Assembly: GCA_944548615.1 (NCBI GenBank)
Contig: OX155961.1
Coordinates: 20,715,971-20,779,970 of the forward strand
From: Micropterix aruncella
Taxonomy: Eukaryota; Arthropoda; Insecta; Lepidoptera; Micropterigidae
Reading direction: 5' to 3'
DNA length: 64,000 nucleotides
This document shows positions 22,574 to 33,409 of this stretch, in pieces. How positions within the stretch are numbered: the first letter of the stretch is position 1; each line of letters starts with the position of its first letter. Below the pieces are notes generated by a model. The model was not told where the DNA came from. It saw only the letters and a list, made by a program, of their open reading frames with translations, and did not search any database. A program made the position numbers and the translations under genes.

Positions 22574-22966
22574 ATTATGGTGGAACACTGCTAATACAAT
22601 TCAGAAAACTAATACGACGGTCCCTTTCCAATAGATCAGGTATGTGTCTAGCTCTTCGTAGCCGTGGTTGATAACAATAGGATTTTTTTTATTTTTAATG
22701 CTGTTTGACTTACTACATTTGTGCGTTGTGAATACGTTTGCACATCACCGCCTAGGTGGATTTGTGTGTTGTGTTTAAAGGTTGAAAATTTATACAATTT
22801 CATTGTATATTTTATTACATGCACTTGTACAATAGCACTAAAATTAAAATATTCTTAATGTTACCAACCACGGCTACTAAGGGCGACTACCTGCCCTATT
22901 GGGATGGGACCAGGCCAGGACGTCTTATTACTTTTGTATATTGTACTCGCACTGTTCCACCATAAT
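22574..22966. mobile_element. MITE with long imperfect terminal inverted repeats
   Basis: The ends ATTATGGTGGAACACTGC and GCACTGTTCCACCATAAT are inverted copies of each other with one mismatch in the first 17 positions. Similarity continues inward for about 110 bp and includes GTAGCCGTGGTTG(A/G)TAAC. The element is 393 bp and non-coding. A convincing target duplication was not found, so the superfamily is open. Confidence 0.65.
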
Positions 22967-23004
22967 TCAGAAGCAATAAACCATTTTAAGACCCTTGAAA
23001 CACA

Positions 23005-23165
23005 GGATGTTTTAATTGTATTTGATCAATAATTACTGTGCTTAATCTTTTTTTTAATATCGTCTTCAAATTTTTAAATTAGATTTTAGTAAATATATTT
23101 ATTATTTTATTAAATGCAATTTTACATTTTTTTCTACCATTTACACATCTTGTTTTTATTTCAAG
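23005..23165 (-). repeat. Right arm of the widely spaced inverted repeat
   Basis: Inverted counterpart of 19430-19560. It begins with TTTTAATTGTATTTGATCAAT and ends near CTACCATTTACACATCTTG. Immediately before it ACACAGGATGTT (23000-23011) also pairs with AACATCCTGTGT (22530-22541) on the other side of the MITE. Confidence 0.55.
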
Positions 23166-23760
23166 CAACACAGAGAAAAGGTTGTAAAAACTATAATTTT
23201 TATATATTTTTATGAGTTTAATTGAAAATAGAACGCATTTTCTACATAAATCAAGTAAAAAATCAAATTATTAAAAAAAAACGAAAATAATATCTGTTTT
23301 TATATAGCTAAATGTATTTTAATCGGATTATAATTACCCACCCTATTACCCCCACAAAAGTTTATATATTCCCTTCAATTACCCAATCCTCTGAAGTGGT
23401 TGAAAGCTTAAAAATCATTAATTTATCAGTAAAATCAGCAAAAATAACAACTTAGTGATTTGTTTTGTATTTGTTAAAGTATTGTTTGTGTAAATTTATA
23501 ATAAATAAATAAATGTAGAGCATTTAATCTTCATCTCCACATATTCTCTCTTTCCCTTTTACGACAATTGTTCTTTTACATTTATCGAAAATCCGTATAT
23601 TATTAATCCTGGAATGCTACCTGGGGTAGAGACGCACACCATTCTTTTTTGTTGTTATTGGTATCCTCCGGTATTTTTTTTTATTTATTTTATTTTCATG
23701 CACGATATATTAATGTTCATTTATTGACACTTGGAGATTTAGACAACTAATTATTTGATA
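23166..23760. other. AT-rich spacer, nothing recognised
   Basis: No coding frame or element terminus is seen. Confidence 0.6.
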
Positions 23761-23914
23761 TTTTGACATGTACCCTATGACACGGGATAATATAACGGTT
23801 CTAACAATCAGATACTGGAGTCTTGGAGACGTTCATTTTAAGAAAAAGGTCCAGGACATTCTTATCAAGAACCCAATTTATTCTATTAGGGACTTTGACA
23901 ATATTAAATTTCCT

Positions 23915-24245
23915 AAAATCAAAATCAAAATGTTCTTTATTCATATAGACACAATTAAATATTATTTTTAATGTATGTTCTTATGATGCGTCCAAGCCTT
24001 ACTCCCAAGCCGTTTTGTCATTTACATAATCAGATATTGTATAGTATGCTTTTTATACAATTTTGCTTTGATGGTAGCTTTAAACTTATTTACAGACAGT
24101 TCTCTAATAGTATGAGGACATTTGTTATAGAAGCGCATACATTGTCCCAAAGAAGAATTGCTTATTTTGTGGAGATGAGTAGCACGTACAAGGTTATGCT
24201 TATGTCTAGTATTAACATTATGAGTGTTATGCTTATGTCTAGTAG
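23915..24245 (-). pseudogene. LINE ORF2 extreme C-terminus with (GATTTT)n tail
   Basis: The minus-strand translation contains SSLGQCMRFYNKCPHTIREL, then NKFKATIKAKL. This is the pattern (RYNKLP..., NKFK..+K.+L, YYTI) that closes ORF2 in many lepidopteran LINEs. The 3' side ends at about 23915 in AATAAAGAACATTTTGATTTTGATTTT. The insertion is only about 330 bp long and is heavily 5'-truncated. Confidence 0.6.
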
Positions 24246-24720
24246 TAATCTTTCATGATTTCATTTATTATAATACAATATATGTAAAAAAACATCTAGA
24301 CTATATATCCAATCATTTTGATAATCGGAGATGGATTATATTAATAAAATTTGTATTGACTATTTCTATTGAGAAATTTCTATTTATAATCTTATAATTG
24401 TGGTATTTATGATTTGACTATTTTATAACTGACTATTCGTTTTTATATTTTGACTATTCGTATTTTTCATCTATACCTACTTAGGTATTTAAAACGACCA
24501 TATATTTTTATCGTAAATTTATTTAATAATTGTTTTTCCCGTTTAAAAAAATAGTCAATCTGTATAAAAAATAATTATACCACATAAGGTATAACATATT
24601 ATCTTGTATAAATAACTTGACTATGCTAAGAGTAGGCATACCTACCAACTGGTTTATTTTATATTTTAAAAAATAAAACCTATCGGTTCGAGCGTTCAGA
24701 AATTATAGCGGAATAAAAAA
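24246..24720. other. AT-rich spacer, nothing recognised
   Basis: Contains several TGACTATTCGT/TTGACTAT repeats near 24350-24460, but no gene. Confidence 0.5.
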
Positions 24721-25076
24721 AACTGGGTTTCATCATTAATATATACCGGATTTATTCCGAGGTTTTAGTGGAATAAAGAGACGGAAAACATACTTAGATG
24801 AACCCTGAACATATTACACTCCTTTTTGTTGGACAGTCGTGTAAAAAGGCAGTGGGATGTACCTAGATTGGTACCAGTCATATGAGTTTTAAGCATATGT
24901 TTGGGGTTTATGAAGAATATGTTTGGGGAATTTTATTGATCACCCTCAGTATAGCTTTTTGCGCTTTGTAATGGGTGGCCAAAAGCGTTTTTGCCGCACA
25001 GCCCCAAGTTACGATGCCATATCGAATAACCGACTCGCAGACAGCAAAGTAGACACTTCTTATTGTATTGAAATCT

Positions 25077-26346
25077 TGGGAGCTAATGGGCCCATGCTGG
25101 GTTGGCCACGAAGACCTATTCTGTTCAGGGTCGGTCACACTCACGGGTCAACACCTATCCGACGGCCTCCACGCACGAGGTGCGAACCTGGGTAGGACTC
25201 TGGCCTTGGTCAGTTTCTCCTGGGAATCAAACCTCTGGCGCTCCTGGACGGTCTGCGCACCGTGCGGCGCAAGCCAATCGATTGTGCACTCTGACTAACA
25301 TCTTGCGGTGTCAACTACAACGGGCGAGCCCGTCACCACAGGACGTTTTAACGATTAGTCGTTCTATCGCCCTGCAGTGAACGTAGAGACTTTGGACAGT
25401 ACATTCTACGTCCAGCTACGTCACAACCCGTGAGAGTCCAATGCCTTACCGCGAGTAAGCCAGGAGTAAACCCGGCGGGCTCGAGATACTCGCGCCCTCA
25501 CTTCCAATTGTGACCAGATTTCTCCGGTCTCTCGATTGGTTCCGAGTTCGAGGTCGCTTGCGCGGTCCTCTCCCTTATGAAGCGGTGAAACGGAGTGCAC
25601 CGAATCTTCGCGGACCAAGGCGTCCTTTGCCCGCCTCTTACCCGGGATCGGATGGCCAATGGTCAATTCCAGAGCAGTCGCCATAAGGTACGCAACCACC
25701 CCCGCTCTATAGGAAACAATACAGTTCCCAGACTCCCCCGACTGTTAGTCGGAGAGCACAATTGATTGGCTTGCGCCGCACGGAGTGCAGACCGTCCAGG
25801 GGCGCCAGAGGTTTGATTCCCAGGGGAGACTGGTTGACCCAGTGTCCTACCCAGGATTCGCACCCCATGCGAGGAGGCCGTCGGATGGGTGTTGACCCGT
25901 GAGTGTGACCGACCCTGGACACATGGGTCATCGTGGCCAACTCATCATGGGCCCGTTAACCCCCTAAACTCTGACTAACAGTCGAGGGAGTCTGGAAGCT
26001 GTACTGTTTCCTATAGAGCGGGGGTGGTTGCGTACCTTACGGCGACTGCTCTTGAAATGACCATCGGCCATCCGATCCTGGGTGAAGAGCCGGGCAAAGG
26101 ACGCCGTGGTCCGAACTCGGAACCAATCGAGAGACCGGGGAAATCTGGTCACAATTGGAAGTAAGGGCGCGAGTGTTTGCCCGCCAGGTAACATTACTGG
26201 CTATCTGGTCTCTTACGGGTTGTGGCGTAGCTAGACGGTGGACTGTTTTGTCCCAAGTCTTCTACGCTCACTGCAGGGAGATAGAACGACTAATCGTTGA
26301 AACTTCCTGTGGTGACGGGCTCGCCCGCTGTAGTCGACAACCCAAG
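25077..26346 (+). mobile_element. Family S element, inserted in the LINE and itself interrupted
   Basis: The outer element occupies 25077-25300 and 25981-26346 (about 590 bp when joined). It is flanked by perfect 14 bp repeats TTGTATTGAAATCT at 25063-25076 and 26347-26360. The duplicated sequence is LINE coding sequence, so insertion came after the LINE. A B-box-like GGTGCGAACCT (25179-25189) lies about 100 nt from its 5' end. It has the same orientation as the 3.2 kb copy. Confidence 0.85.
25301..25967 (-). mobile_element. Family S element nested inside another family S element
   Basis: This 667 bp full-length copy in the opposite orientation is flanked by perfect 13 bp repeats ACTCTGACTAACA at 25288-25300 and 25968-25980. 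The duplicated bases are part of the outer S element, so this is the youngest of three layers. It is very similar to the 51.25 kb copy. On its own plus sense (window minus) GGTGCGAATCC occurs near 25887-25877, one mismatch from the B-box consensus GGTTCGAATCC. Confidence 0.88.
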
Positions 26347-27190
26347 TTGTATTGAAATCTAAGATGTTCCGCAAACTCCTAAAGTAATACACAAGTTTTC
26401 TCAGTCTTTCCGCAACCTTCGTTAAATGATCCTCCCAGGTCAGTCTGTTGTCTAACATCACGCCCAATTACTTAATGGAGGACACCCTGTCAACATTCAT
26501 ACGTGAGGACACCCTGTCAACAAATTTCGTGGAGGAAACATTTTCTAGTTTGTCAGACCCAAAGTATACGTCTATTTCATTTTAATCAGACGGCCGCAAA
26601 GAGAAGCATATTGATTTTGATTCATTTACGTTAAGTGACAATTTATTAACTTGGAACTATATACTAAGCCTGTCTATTGTTTCTTTTATCTTTGGACCAA
26701 AGTGTTTTTATTTTTATCGCTAAAAAGAAGTGAAATATCATCGGCGAATAAAATGATTTCATCATCCACGGCTTTCAGGCACTCTGGGATGGCATTAATA
26801 TAGACGAGGGAGAGAAAAGGTCCAAGTATCGATCCTTGAGGAACACCTGTGCGGATATTCTGTGGCGCGCTCTTGCTATTTTCGACTTGCGTAATTTGAG
26901 TGCGTTCTTGCAAATAAGATTCCATGAGTTGCAGTTCCTTATTCCTAATGCCGTAGTATTCCAATTTTTCAATTAGAATTGAGTGGTCTACGCAATCAAG
27001 AGCCTTAGAGAGGTCACAGAAAATGCCTACGGTTGTTTTCATATTGTCTAGCCCAAATAGTGTTTTTTTAATTAGACTGGCGATTTAGGCATTGCGTAGA
27101 GAGATTTTTTTGAAATCCAAATTGATTTTTAGACAGGATTTGGTTTTCAGCAAGTCTCTATCGAATATAGTTAAAAAATATTAAACGTCT

Positions 27191-27660
27191 GGTGGTCCTG
27201 TGCCGGTTTTATCCATTACAGCTTTTACGGTCTGATTCTTACCATTACAGTTCTTACATGTACCGCAAATTTGTAGTGTCAATTACTGCAAACAATGGGG
27301 AAACTCGCGATTAAACAACCGAGCCTGGTAAATCGCTCTTCGTCACTGTTTCTGCACGACAACGTACCATCTTATACTTCACAATAAAATTGTGGGAGTT
27401 GCTGGAGACTTAGTCCCGCACCGAAACTTGGACTAACAGTTTCTATTTTCTCGGTATTTAGATATATTTTTATAGGGTAAATAACAACTCCGAGTGTCAT
27501 TGAAGGCTGCCTTTAGGGTCTTCAACTGATTCCTATCCACGATAGTTTATACCAGAGGCATTAATAAACTCCCATTAAAATGGCACAACTAGTCAATATT
27601 TCAACTAATTAAATATATATTTTTAAACAAAATATTAGTTTTAAATCTCGTTATAGAACA
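27191..27660. other. Spacer, nothing recognised
   Basis: No domain or terminus is identified. Confidence 0.5.
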
Positions 27661-27666
27661 TCAACT

Positions 27667-28068
27667 TTATAGGCAAGGACTTAATATTATACAATCTTGC
27701 TGATTACCCTGACAGATTGTTTCTTCGTATGCGATGACTCTGGTGGAGCAATCCTCTCGCAGCAATGCATTACGGATGCTATTAGTTCCAAAGACCATTC
27801 GACATTTAAATGCCTTATTGTCAATTACTCCAAATGTAGATATATGTATTTGATCATCCAACAGGACCCTAAAAATGAAGGTCGACGTTTTTCTTCTTTC
27901 AATTTTTGAATAGTAAGATTTTAATGTAATTTGTTTTGTTTTCGGAAAATATCTAATAGCTTTAATTGCAGTAGTGTAGATTGTGGCCTGTAATTTTAGC
28001 TTTCTGCTAAGCTTCGTGAAATGTTGCCAGCCCTGGATCTTCTGCATAGTGAATAGCAAACAGGCCAA
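27667..28068 (-). CDS. Unidentified 133-codon open frame
   Basis: A single uninterrupted minus-strand frame, longer than expected by chance in this base composition. The product is rich in Lys, Arg, Ile and Thr (for example TTAIKAIRYFPKTKQITLKS) with no signal peptide or domain that I recognise. No transposon termini or splice sites clearly frame it. It may be a retroelement remnant. Confidence 0.2.
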   Translation of the reverse strand: MACLLFTMQKIQGWQHFTKLSRKLKLQATIYTTAIKAIRYFPKTKQITLKSYYSKIERRKTSTFIFRVLLDDQIHISTFGVIDNKAFKCRMVFGTNSIRNALLREDCSTRVIAYEETICQGNQQDCIILSPCL

Positions 28069-28639
28069 ATTGAGACTCGCAAATTATCCAGAGGTGTATT
28101 CTGTTAACTAAATTGCTGGCAATATAAGGCAATTTATTCTCTTCGCCACTCCATGCAGAAACAACTTACTGTCTTATAACATATACGAACATACTTTACA
28201 AAGCATGACTTCGCGTATCCCTGACCCCGGTTTTTTAAATGGCGATAATGTAAACGAACTGAAAAGACAATTTAAAACGAACTTAACATTAGAAAAGTTG
28301 ACGGCGAATTCTTGAAAATAATTTATTTGGGGAGGGCAATACAGAACGGCGAGACGGTGAGAACTTAACTGAGAAGGTATCCCAAATACAGAGTACTTTT
28401 ACGAACTCCGTCCACGTGCAGGAGTCGTCCTGTGTTTATCATTCTGGGAGTGCAACGTCAGTTCAGCTCTCCCCGTCTCGCCGATGTGTACTGTCCTCCA
28501 TAAATAAATTACTTTCAAGACCTCGAATTCGCCAACATATTTTTCTAATGTTGAGATCGATGCGACATGTCTCTATATTTGGGATAGAGACAAATAGTTA
28601 CATGCAGATTGGGCCTGAGGGACAGTTTGAGTTTTAGGC

Positions 28640-29100
28640 ACCCAAACTCATGGTTCAGCTCCTATCTGGTAGTCTTCTCGAAGAGAGACTTTCCCTGGAA
28701 GGGTCACAGTGAACTCAGTGCAGTCGTAGATAGTTAGGATATTATAGTACTGATCAGGGGAACACCAAGGGTGGCCCTTGAACGGTCGGGCGGTGGTGGA
28801 TTCGCTAGCTCAGGCTCAACTAACGAATAAACGGGGGAATCTGGAAACGAACATTTTTTAAGAAGTGGGGGTAGATGGTGACCTACTGGTGGATGATGGG
28901 GTCTACAGCCTATCCTATCTTTAGAAAAGACTCGGTGGCCACCAGATCCCTAGTGAGACAGACGGGCGCCTCGGGTCTACGATAAATTCGGATGCATTTT
29001 ACGAATGTGTTTTCGAATCCGTAGCCAGACTGGAAGACATAGAAATCCGCCTAAATCTGGTAGTCAGGGCGTGACGATGCCCTACTGGAAACGCTACTTT
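28640..29100 (+). repeat. Diverged relative of family S
   Basis: Blocks align in order with the 3.2 kb S element: CTAACGAATAAACGGGGGAATCTGGAA for CTAACAGTCGGGGGAGTCTGGAA, then AGTGGGGGTAGATGGTGACCT, CTACGATAAATTCGGATGCA, and a final GTAGTCAGGGCGTGACGATGCC. Divergence is high and the ends are not definable. Confidence 0.5.
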
Positions 29101-29106
29101 ACTACG

Positions 29107-29260
29107 AAACGCAAAGTGTAGATGGCACTCATAGTTCCAAATATTGTTTTTTTTTTCTCTTATGTTCAATATGGCGGAGTTCGTGGTATGACTGTATGGC
29201 TGCGCATTATAACATAGATGGCGCTCTAAATACGCCTATACGGTATCATATTTCGAAATA
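29107..29260 (-). repeat. Interspersed repeat family C, copy 1
   Basis: Contains, on the minus strand, TTTAGAGCGCCATCTA, CGCCATATTGAACATA, GAACTATGAGTGCCATCTA and TTGCGTTTCGTAGTA. These blocks recur in the same order at 43.3-43.5 kb and partly at 54.3 kb. Non-coding. Confidence 0.55.
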
Positions 29261-29480
29261 AAACAATAATATAATTATTTTAATAATATTTACATAAAGA
29301 TGTCAACTGAAGACTAAATAGCAAAAACAACCTTTGTCAAAAAATTACCGAATTGAGATGGTTATGCCATCTATAAGTGTTGCTCAAGTAGAGCAAAATC
29401 TACAAGATTACATTTGTCTCCTGAAATTTCACTTTTTTTGTTGAAGGTTGTTTTTGTTGTCAGGTCTTCAATTTTCAATT

Positions 29481-29578
29481 TGGTATACAGGTTTCAATGC
29501 GTATCAATTACGCATTGAAACCTGTATACCAGCTTTTTAATATTCAGAAAGGCTGATAGATAGCATTCTATCTATCAG
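29481..29578. repeat. Two adjacent hairpins
   Basis: The first has perfect 23 bp arms, TGGTATACAGGTTTCAATGC... at 29481-29503 and its complement at 29509-29531, with a 5 nt loop. The second, CTGATAGATA/TATCTATCAG at 29553-29578, follows 21 bp later. Both lie inside an interspersed repeat whose sequence resumes near 43.15 kb. Confidence 0.85.
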
Positions 29579-29792
29579 TATTATTTCTGTGATGTAATCC
29601 GCCTATATATAAATGCGACAGATGACACTAATAATTGAATGTTGCTGTTGGTTAAATTATTGGGTTTTTATAATCAATTAGGCCTTCATTCACAATATTC
29701 ATTCATTATCAATGTTATTATAGATGCCAAAAAAAAATGCTATTAAGTTCGCCGTACAATACATTTGTAAGTAATCAAGCAATCAAGCAAAC

Positions 29793-29955
29793 TTGATTGT
29801 AATATTAGAGTCCTGTCCACCCTAGAACGGGCTAGTACCAGTTGGGTGACAGAAACAAATAAACAAAAGGTTAAGGTTTTGCCATTCGGTTCCTGTTATT
29901 TTTGTAAGCTAATCAATGTTTCATAGTAATTAATTCTTAAATAAATAAAATAAAT
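29793..29955 (+). repeat. Short interspersed repeat, (AAATA)n tail, copy 1
   Basis: About 160 bp, from GATTGTAATATTAGAGTCCTG to TTCTTAAATAAATAAAATAAA, is almost identical to 42985-43150. The core reads ACCCTAGAACGGGCTAGT(A/C)CCAG. There are no A/B boxes, so it is more likely a 5'-truncated LINE 3' end than a tRNA SINE. Confidence 0.6.
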
Positions 29956-30774
29956 ATATAAATCAGCGCTATCAAGAGATAGCAATCTGATAACTGATAT
30001 CAATCAACGCCACCTACATGCCGCCGGCGCAGAAAGGTTGCTGAAATGTACTATGACGTTGAGCAATCTGATACCATAATATAATCAATGCCTCGAGTCT
30101 GGCATATATTGGGAAGAGTAAATTTAATGAATTTGATTTTCTTAGAATTAAAACTAAATTGTTGACGGTGTACCAATCTAACACAAAAGATAGAGCTGCG
30201 TATACATCGTTAACATGTCGAGTAATTATAAAAATAAAAAGGCGTTCGAATTAAATCTTGTGCATTTGTGCAAAAACAGATTCATCCAAAAAGGGACAGC
30301 AACTCTATAGACGTTGCAATATTACGACGCTATTATAAATGTATGCCTAATGGATTATTTATACCGAGTTTAGATCAAACTGGATTCTATATGCATGATA
30401 ATTAAACTTGTTTTTTATTAGAGCGGGAATAAAACCTAACCAAACTGGCTATTTATTAAAGTATATATGCCTTTTGAACGACCTTCGTTTATCTTTATGG
30501 ACTGCATCGCTGCCTCATGTAACGCCTTTTTCTAGACTGTAAAATTGTAGACTTTCAAAATTGCATCCAGCAACAACAGACTTCTTGTCACCTTGTACGA
30601 CTTTGTCATTCCAGACGTTGTAATTTCAGCGATTGACATATGACCTTTATTGGGCCAGCTAATCTCAAACTTCGGTTTTTCACTCTTCTTCTTATTCAAA
30701 GGGCGACTCAAACACCATAGTTTCAAATCAAAACAGAACAATTGGCTGTAAGAAATCGTGAAACGATAAGCCCG

Positions 30775-30876
30775 CCGTTTGTACTAAGTTAAAATAGAAT
30801 TTAAGTTTTCTTTACCCATGTAATTTTTTTTTTGTTAGTACAATAAAGGTATTTTTCATTTCATTTCATTTCAACA
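30775..30876 (+). repeat. LINE 3' end with (ATTTC)n tail
   Basis: ACAATAAAGGTATTTTTC followed by repeated ATTTC units (30855-30874) is a typical LINE poly(A)-signal-plus-tail structure. No coding part is attached. Confidence 0.45.
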
Positions 30877-31480
30877 ATGTCGTCTATTAAGTATTACATA
30901 CGAGTATTTACATGGTACATGGTAGTAAAAGGGTTGTGTAAGGTATGTTGCGTCTCATTTGCGCTACGTTTCTAGGTGTCATTTGGAGTAAGATAAAAAT
31001 ATGACAACGTGTTTAAGTTTATGATAGGTATTTTACAAATATTATTTGCGGACTGACAGACTGGCAGACGCATTGACATAGCAATGACCTAGTTTTTAAA
31101 GTAATGATTAATTTCTACATACATTGTTTATTGCCTTAAATTAATGCCTAATATTATTAGATACTATTATTTTTTTTCTCTTTTAACATATGTAGTTTGA
31201 AGTATGCACAAGCCGCTATTTTCTTGGTACGCTTGCCTTAGTACGGGCCTATGCCTAGTTAGGCAGCGTTGATCTAAAGAAGGACTTGGGATGCGGTACT
31301 CTCTTTTTTGCTACTATTGACAACGGAGCCTCTAATGATAATATGTACCTAATGTACTGTAGTTTAAAAAATACGCATTTCTTTAAATAAATAAATAAAT
31401 ATTTAAACACGTAAATTTATTAAAAAGGACTAAAATACACGCCTGCCCTTATTTAAAGTGAATTATACCACCCTGGAGTG
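30877..31480. other. AT-rich spacer
   Basis: Contains a TTAGTACGGGCCTATGCCTAGTTAGGCAG block (about 31238-31266) that recurs at 62.26 kb and so belongs to a low-copy repeat. No gene is seen. Confidence 0.45.
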
Positions 31481-31547
31481 ACGGGTTCACCTAGGGTAGC
31501 TGACAACTCGAAACTGTACTGCGTTGTATAGTAATAAAGGTACTTAC

Positions 31548-31985
31548 GACACCGCTAGCTCCATGCAGACGTGCTAAGTCGAAAATCTTCAAATCCGGCA
31601 GCGATATTGAGTTTCTCCTTGAATTGAATTGAAATCCGATTGGGTTCTCCGGCAGCGGGGTGATGTGGCCGATCGACTTCTCCACGGACTCCGTGTTGGA
31701 CTCATCCGTGTGTTCGCCGCCGATGCTGAAGTTAACTCCGCCTCGGTCATAATTCGTTCTTGTCGGGTACGGATAGTCGTCTATAGCATCCCCATCATCG
31801 ACAAATGGTAGGCCTTCATCGCTTGGCATTGTTAGCAATAGCTGAGGAGGATGTTTCTTGTGCGGTTCGTCTTGCTCGTCATCGGTTGAAAAACTCAGAC
31901 GAAGCTTTCTGCGTTTGTTATCCATTTCTATTAGGTTTTAATATTTCTTTTGTCCTTCTCTGCAACTCTGGCTCATTGTCAGCAT
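31548..31985 (-). CDS. Candidate first coding exon of an unidentified host gene
   Basis: The minus strand has a splice acceptor (TATTATTCTTCACAG, ending at 31986) and a canonical donor (GTGTC|GTAAGTA, GT at 31547-31546). Between them an ATG at 31925 opens about 125 codons that read through to the donor. The peptide starts MDNKRRKLRLSFS, a nuclear-localisation-like basic start. It is rich in acidic and Ser/Thr residues (DDEQDEPHKK, HTDESNTESVEKS), as in many intrinsically disordered nuclear proteins, and ends with FNSRRNSISLPDLKIFDLAR. An in-frame stop lies upstream of the ATG, so the part 5' of it would be UTR. I do not recognise the family; its composition is unlike the transposon fragments nearby. 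Confidence 0.5.
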
Positions 31986-31999
31986 CTGTGAAGAATAAT

Positions 32000-33055
32000 A
32001 TTTATAAGATTAGTTTATTTTAATTTATTTTACACAGACATGGAACTACAAGGAATTATATGAAATCGAAGACTATTGCGATGGTTTGACATTTTACCTT
32101 GTCAAGGTTTTAGCACCCGAATGGATCACTTCAAAATCCGGAAAAAAGTCTACATTGCGGATTCGCTCGTATCGCAAAACTGTTCAAAGCTCATATCGCA
32201 AAACAAAAAGTCGAACCTTTCATGCTAAAACCATTGATTATATACACTATATAATCGATGATATGATGATGAATACACAATATATTGAATGTTAAAACGA
32301 AGCCGCTATATCTCGTTAAATCTAATCATAATCATAATTATTTTTATTTCTTAAAAAAGTCTTGGTATCTACGACAATCAAATAGGTAGATACATAATAT
32401 GTTTAAATCGTCAAAATAATACATATTATACGTATAATCAATGATATTAGGATATTAGATAAAAGGCATAAATGTCAAATGGTTACATTGTTAAAAAAAT
32501 TGCAATTATGTCAAATTATTAGACACAACAATGAGAAACAAAAACAATCGCATTTTTTTATTAAACAAAACAAATAAAATCAAAAAGAAATTATAAACAA
32601 AATTTGTAAAATCATCCACTAATTAAATGCTAGCAAAAATTTGGAAATAATACTGTTTCAAAAATCAATCTAAGCTATGCAGTTAAACAGCCTGAAGCGT
32701 ATATAAAAAAAGGATTCCTAACAACGACCCAGTTAACGGAAATTAAAAGATACAGGGCAACCATTTCTTTTGTTACATAGTTTGAGAAACGCTAGATACG
32801 TCGGTTGTTATTATTTTGACACGGCGGTACCAACCAAGCAGAATCTTATCCCGCATCCCGTTTTATGGCGGCCAACCAAACGTTTCAATTTAATGTGGAT
32901 AATAATTTAATTGACATTCCATTATAATTAAAGCAATCAGCATATGATTAATCCAATATGCAATAATATGTAACAAGAATATCATTATAAACAAACACCG
33001 TTGTCTTATTTGTCAGATATTCTTCTTCTAAATACTGACCAGGTTATCGGATGTG
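32000..33055. other. AT-rich spacer, nothing recognised
   Basis: A repeated TCGTATCGCAAAAC/TCATATCGCAAAAC unit occurs near 32167-32205. No coding or RNA gene is seen. Confidence 0.5.
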
Positions 33056-33059
33056 GCGA

Positions 33060-33330
33060 TGTTTGTTTGTTTGTTTCTACTCTTTATTGTGAAATTTCAC
33101 AATGGGCGGGTTTATTGTCATACGACAATTTCTTACAACCAACCCTACTATAAAGTGTTTATATGTATGTAGGTGTGTAACATGTGTGTATTGTTATTGA
33201 ATTCCATCGACAGAGTTGTAATGCAATTCCGTTAATTTTATCCCAACGGAAAATGGTGACCCAGCCGGGAATTGAACCCGGGACCTTACAACGTAAGATC
33301 AGGCGACCTAACCACTATGCCACTGGGCCA
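33060..33330 (-). mobile_element. tRNA-derived SINE, copy 1
   Basis: On the minus strand the head (33330 to about 33255) contains an A box TGGCATAGTGG (33322-33312) and a B box GGTTCAATTCC (33278-33268), with acceptor arms GGCCCAG/CTGGGTC that pair. The anticodon arm does not fold normally, so it is not a tRNA gene. A unique body of about 170 bp with ATAAACCCGCCCATTGTG follows, ending in an (AAAC)n tail (33075-33060). The same structure is at 62.89 kb. Confidence 0.88.
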
Positions 33331-33409
33331 TGTCATAATTCTTACATGAATAATTCTTTCAATATCATGAGCTTCTCAGCAGCTTTTCTTCTCATTCTTT
33401 AGGTGCCGT

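Larger units (their letters stand above)
24730..27190 (-). pseudogene. LINE reverse transcriptase (jockey/CR1-like), split by nested insertions
   Basis: Read on the minus strand from 27190 downward, the frame gives KNQFGFQKNLST, then GIFCDLSKALDCVDHSILIE (RT motif A), GVPQGSILGP (motif B) and FADDISLLFSD (motif C with the catalytic DD, about 26730). Next come LGVMLDNRLTWEDHL and RKLVYYFRSL. At 26361 it is interrupted by a family S element and resumes at 25076 with VCESVIRYGIVTWG and LQ/YKAQKAILRVI of the C-terminal part. A short in-frame duplication of VDRVSS lies near 26485-26525. Stops and shifts make it inactive. Confidence 0.85.

Noticed and set aside
25421..25940. Several 66-92 codon frames on both strands, repeated at 51.4-51.9 kb
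   Set aside because: They lie in family S elements, are open on both strands, and are broken or absent in other copies; the elements look non-coding.
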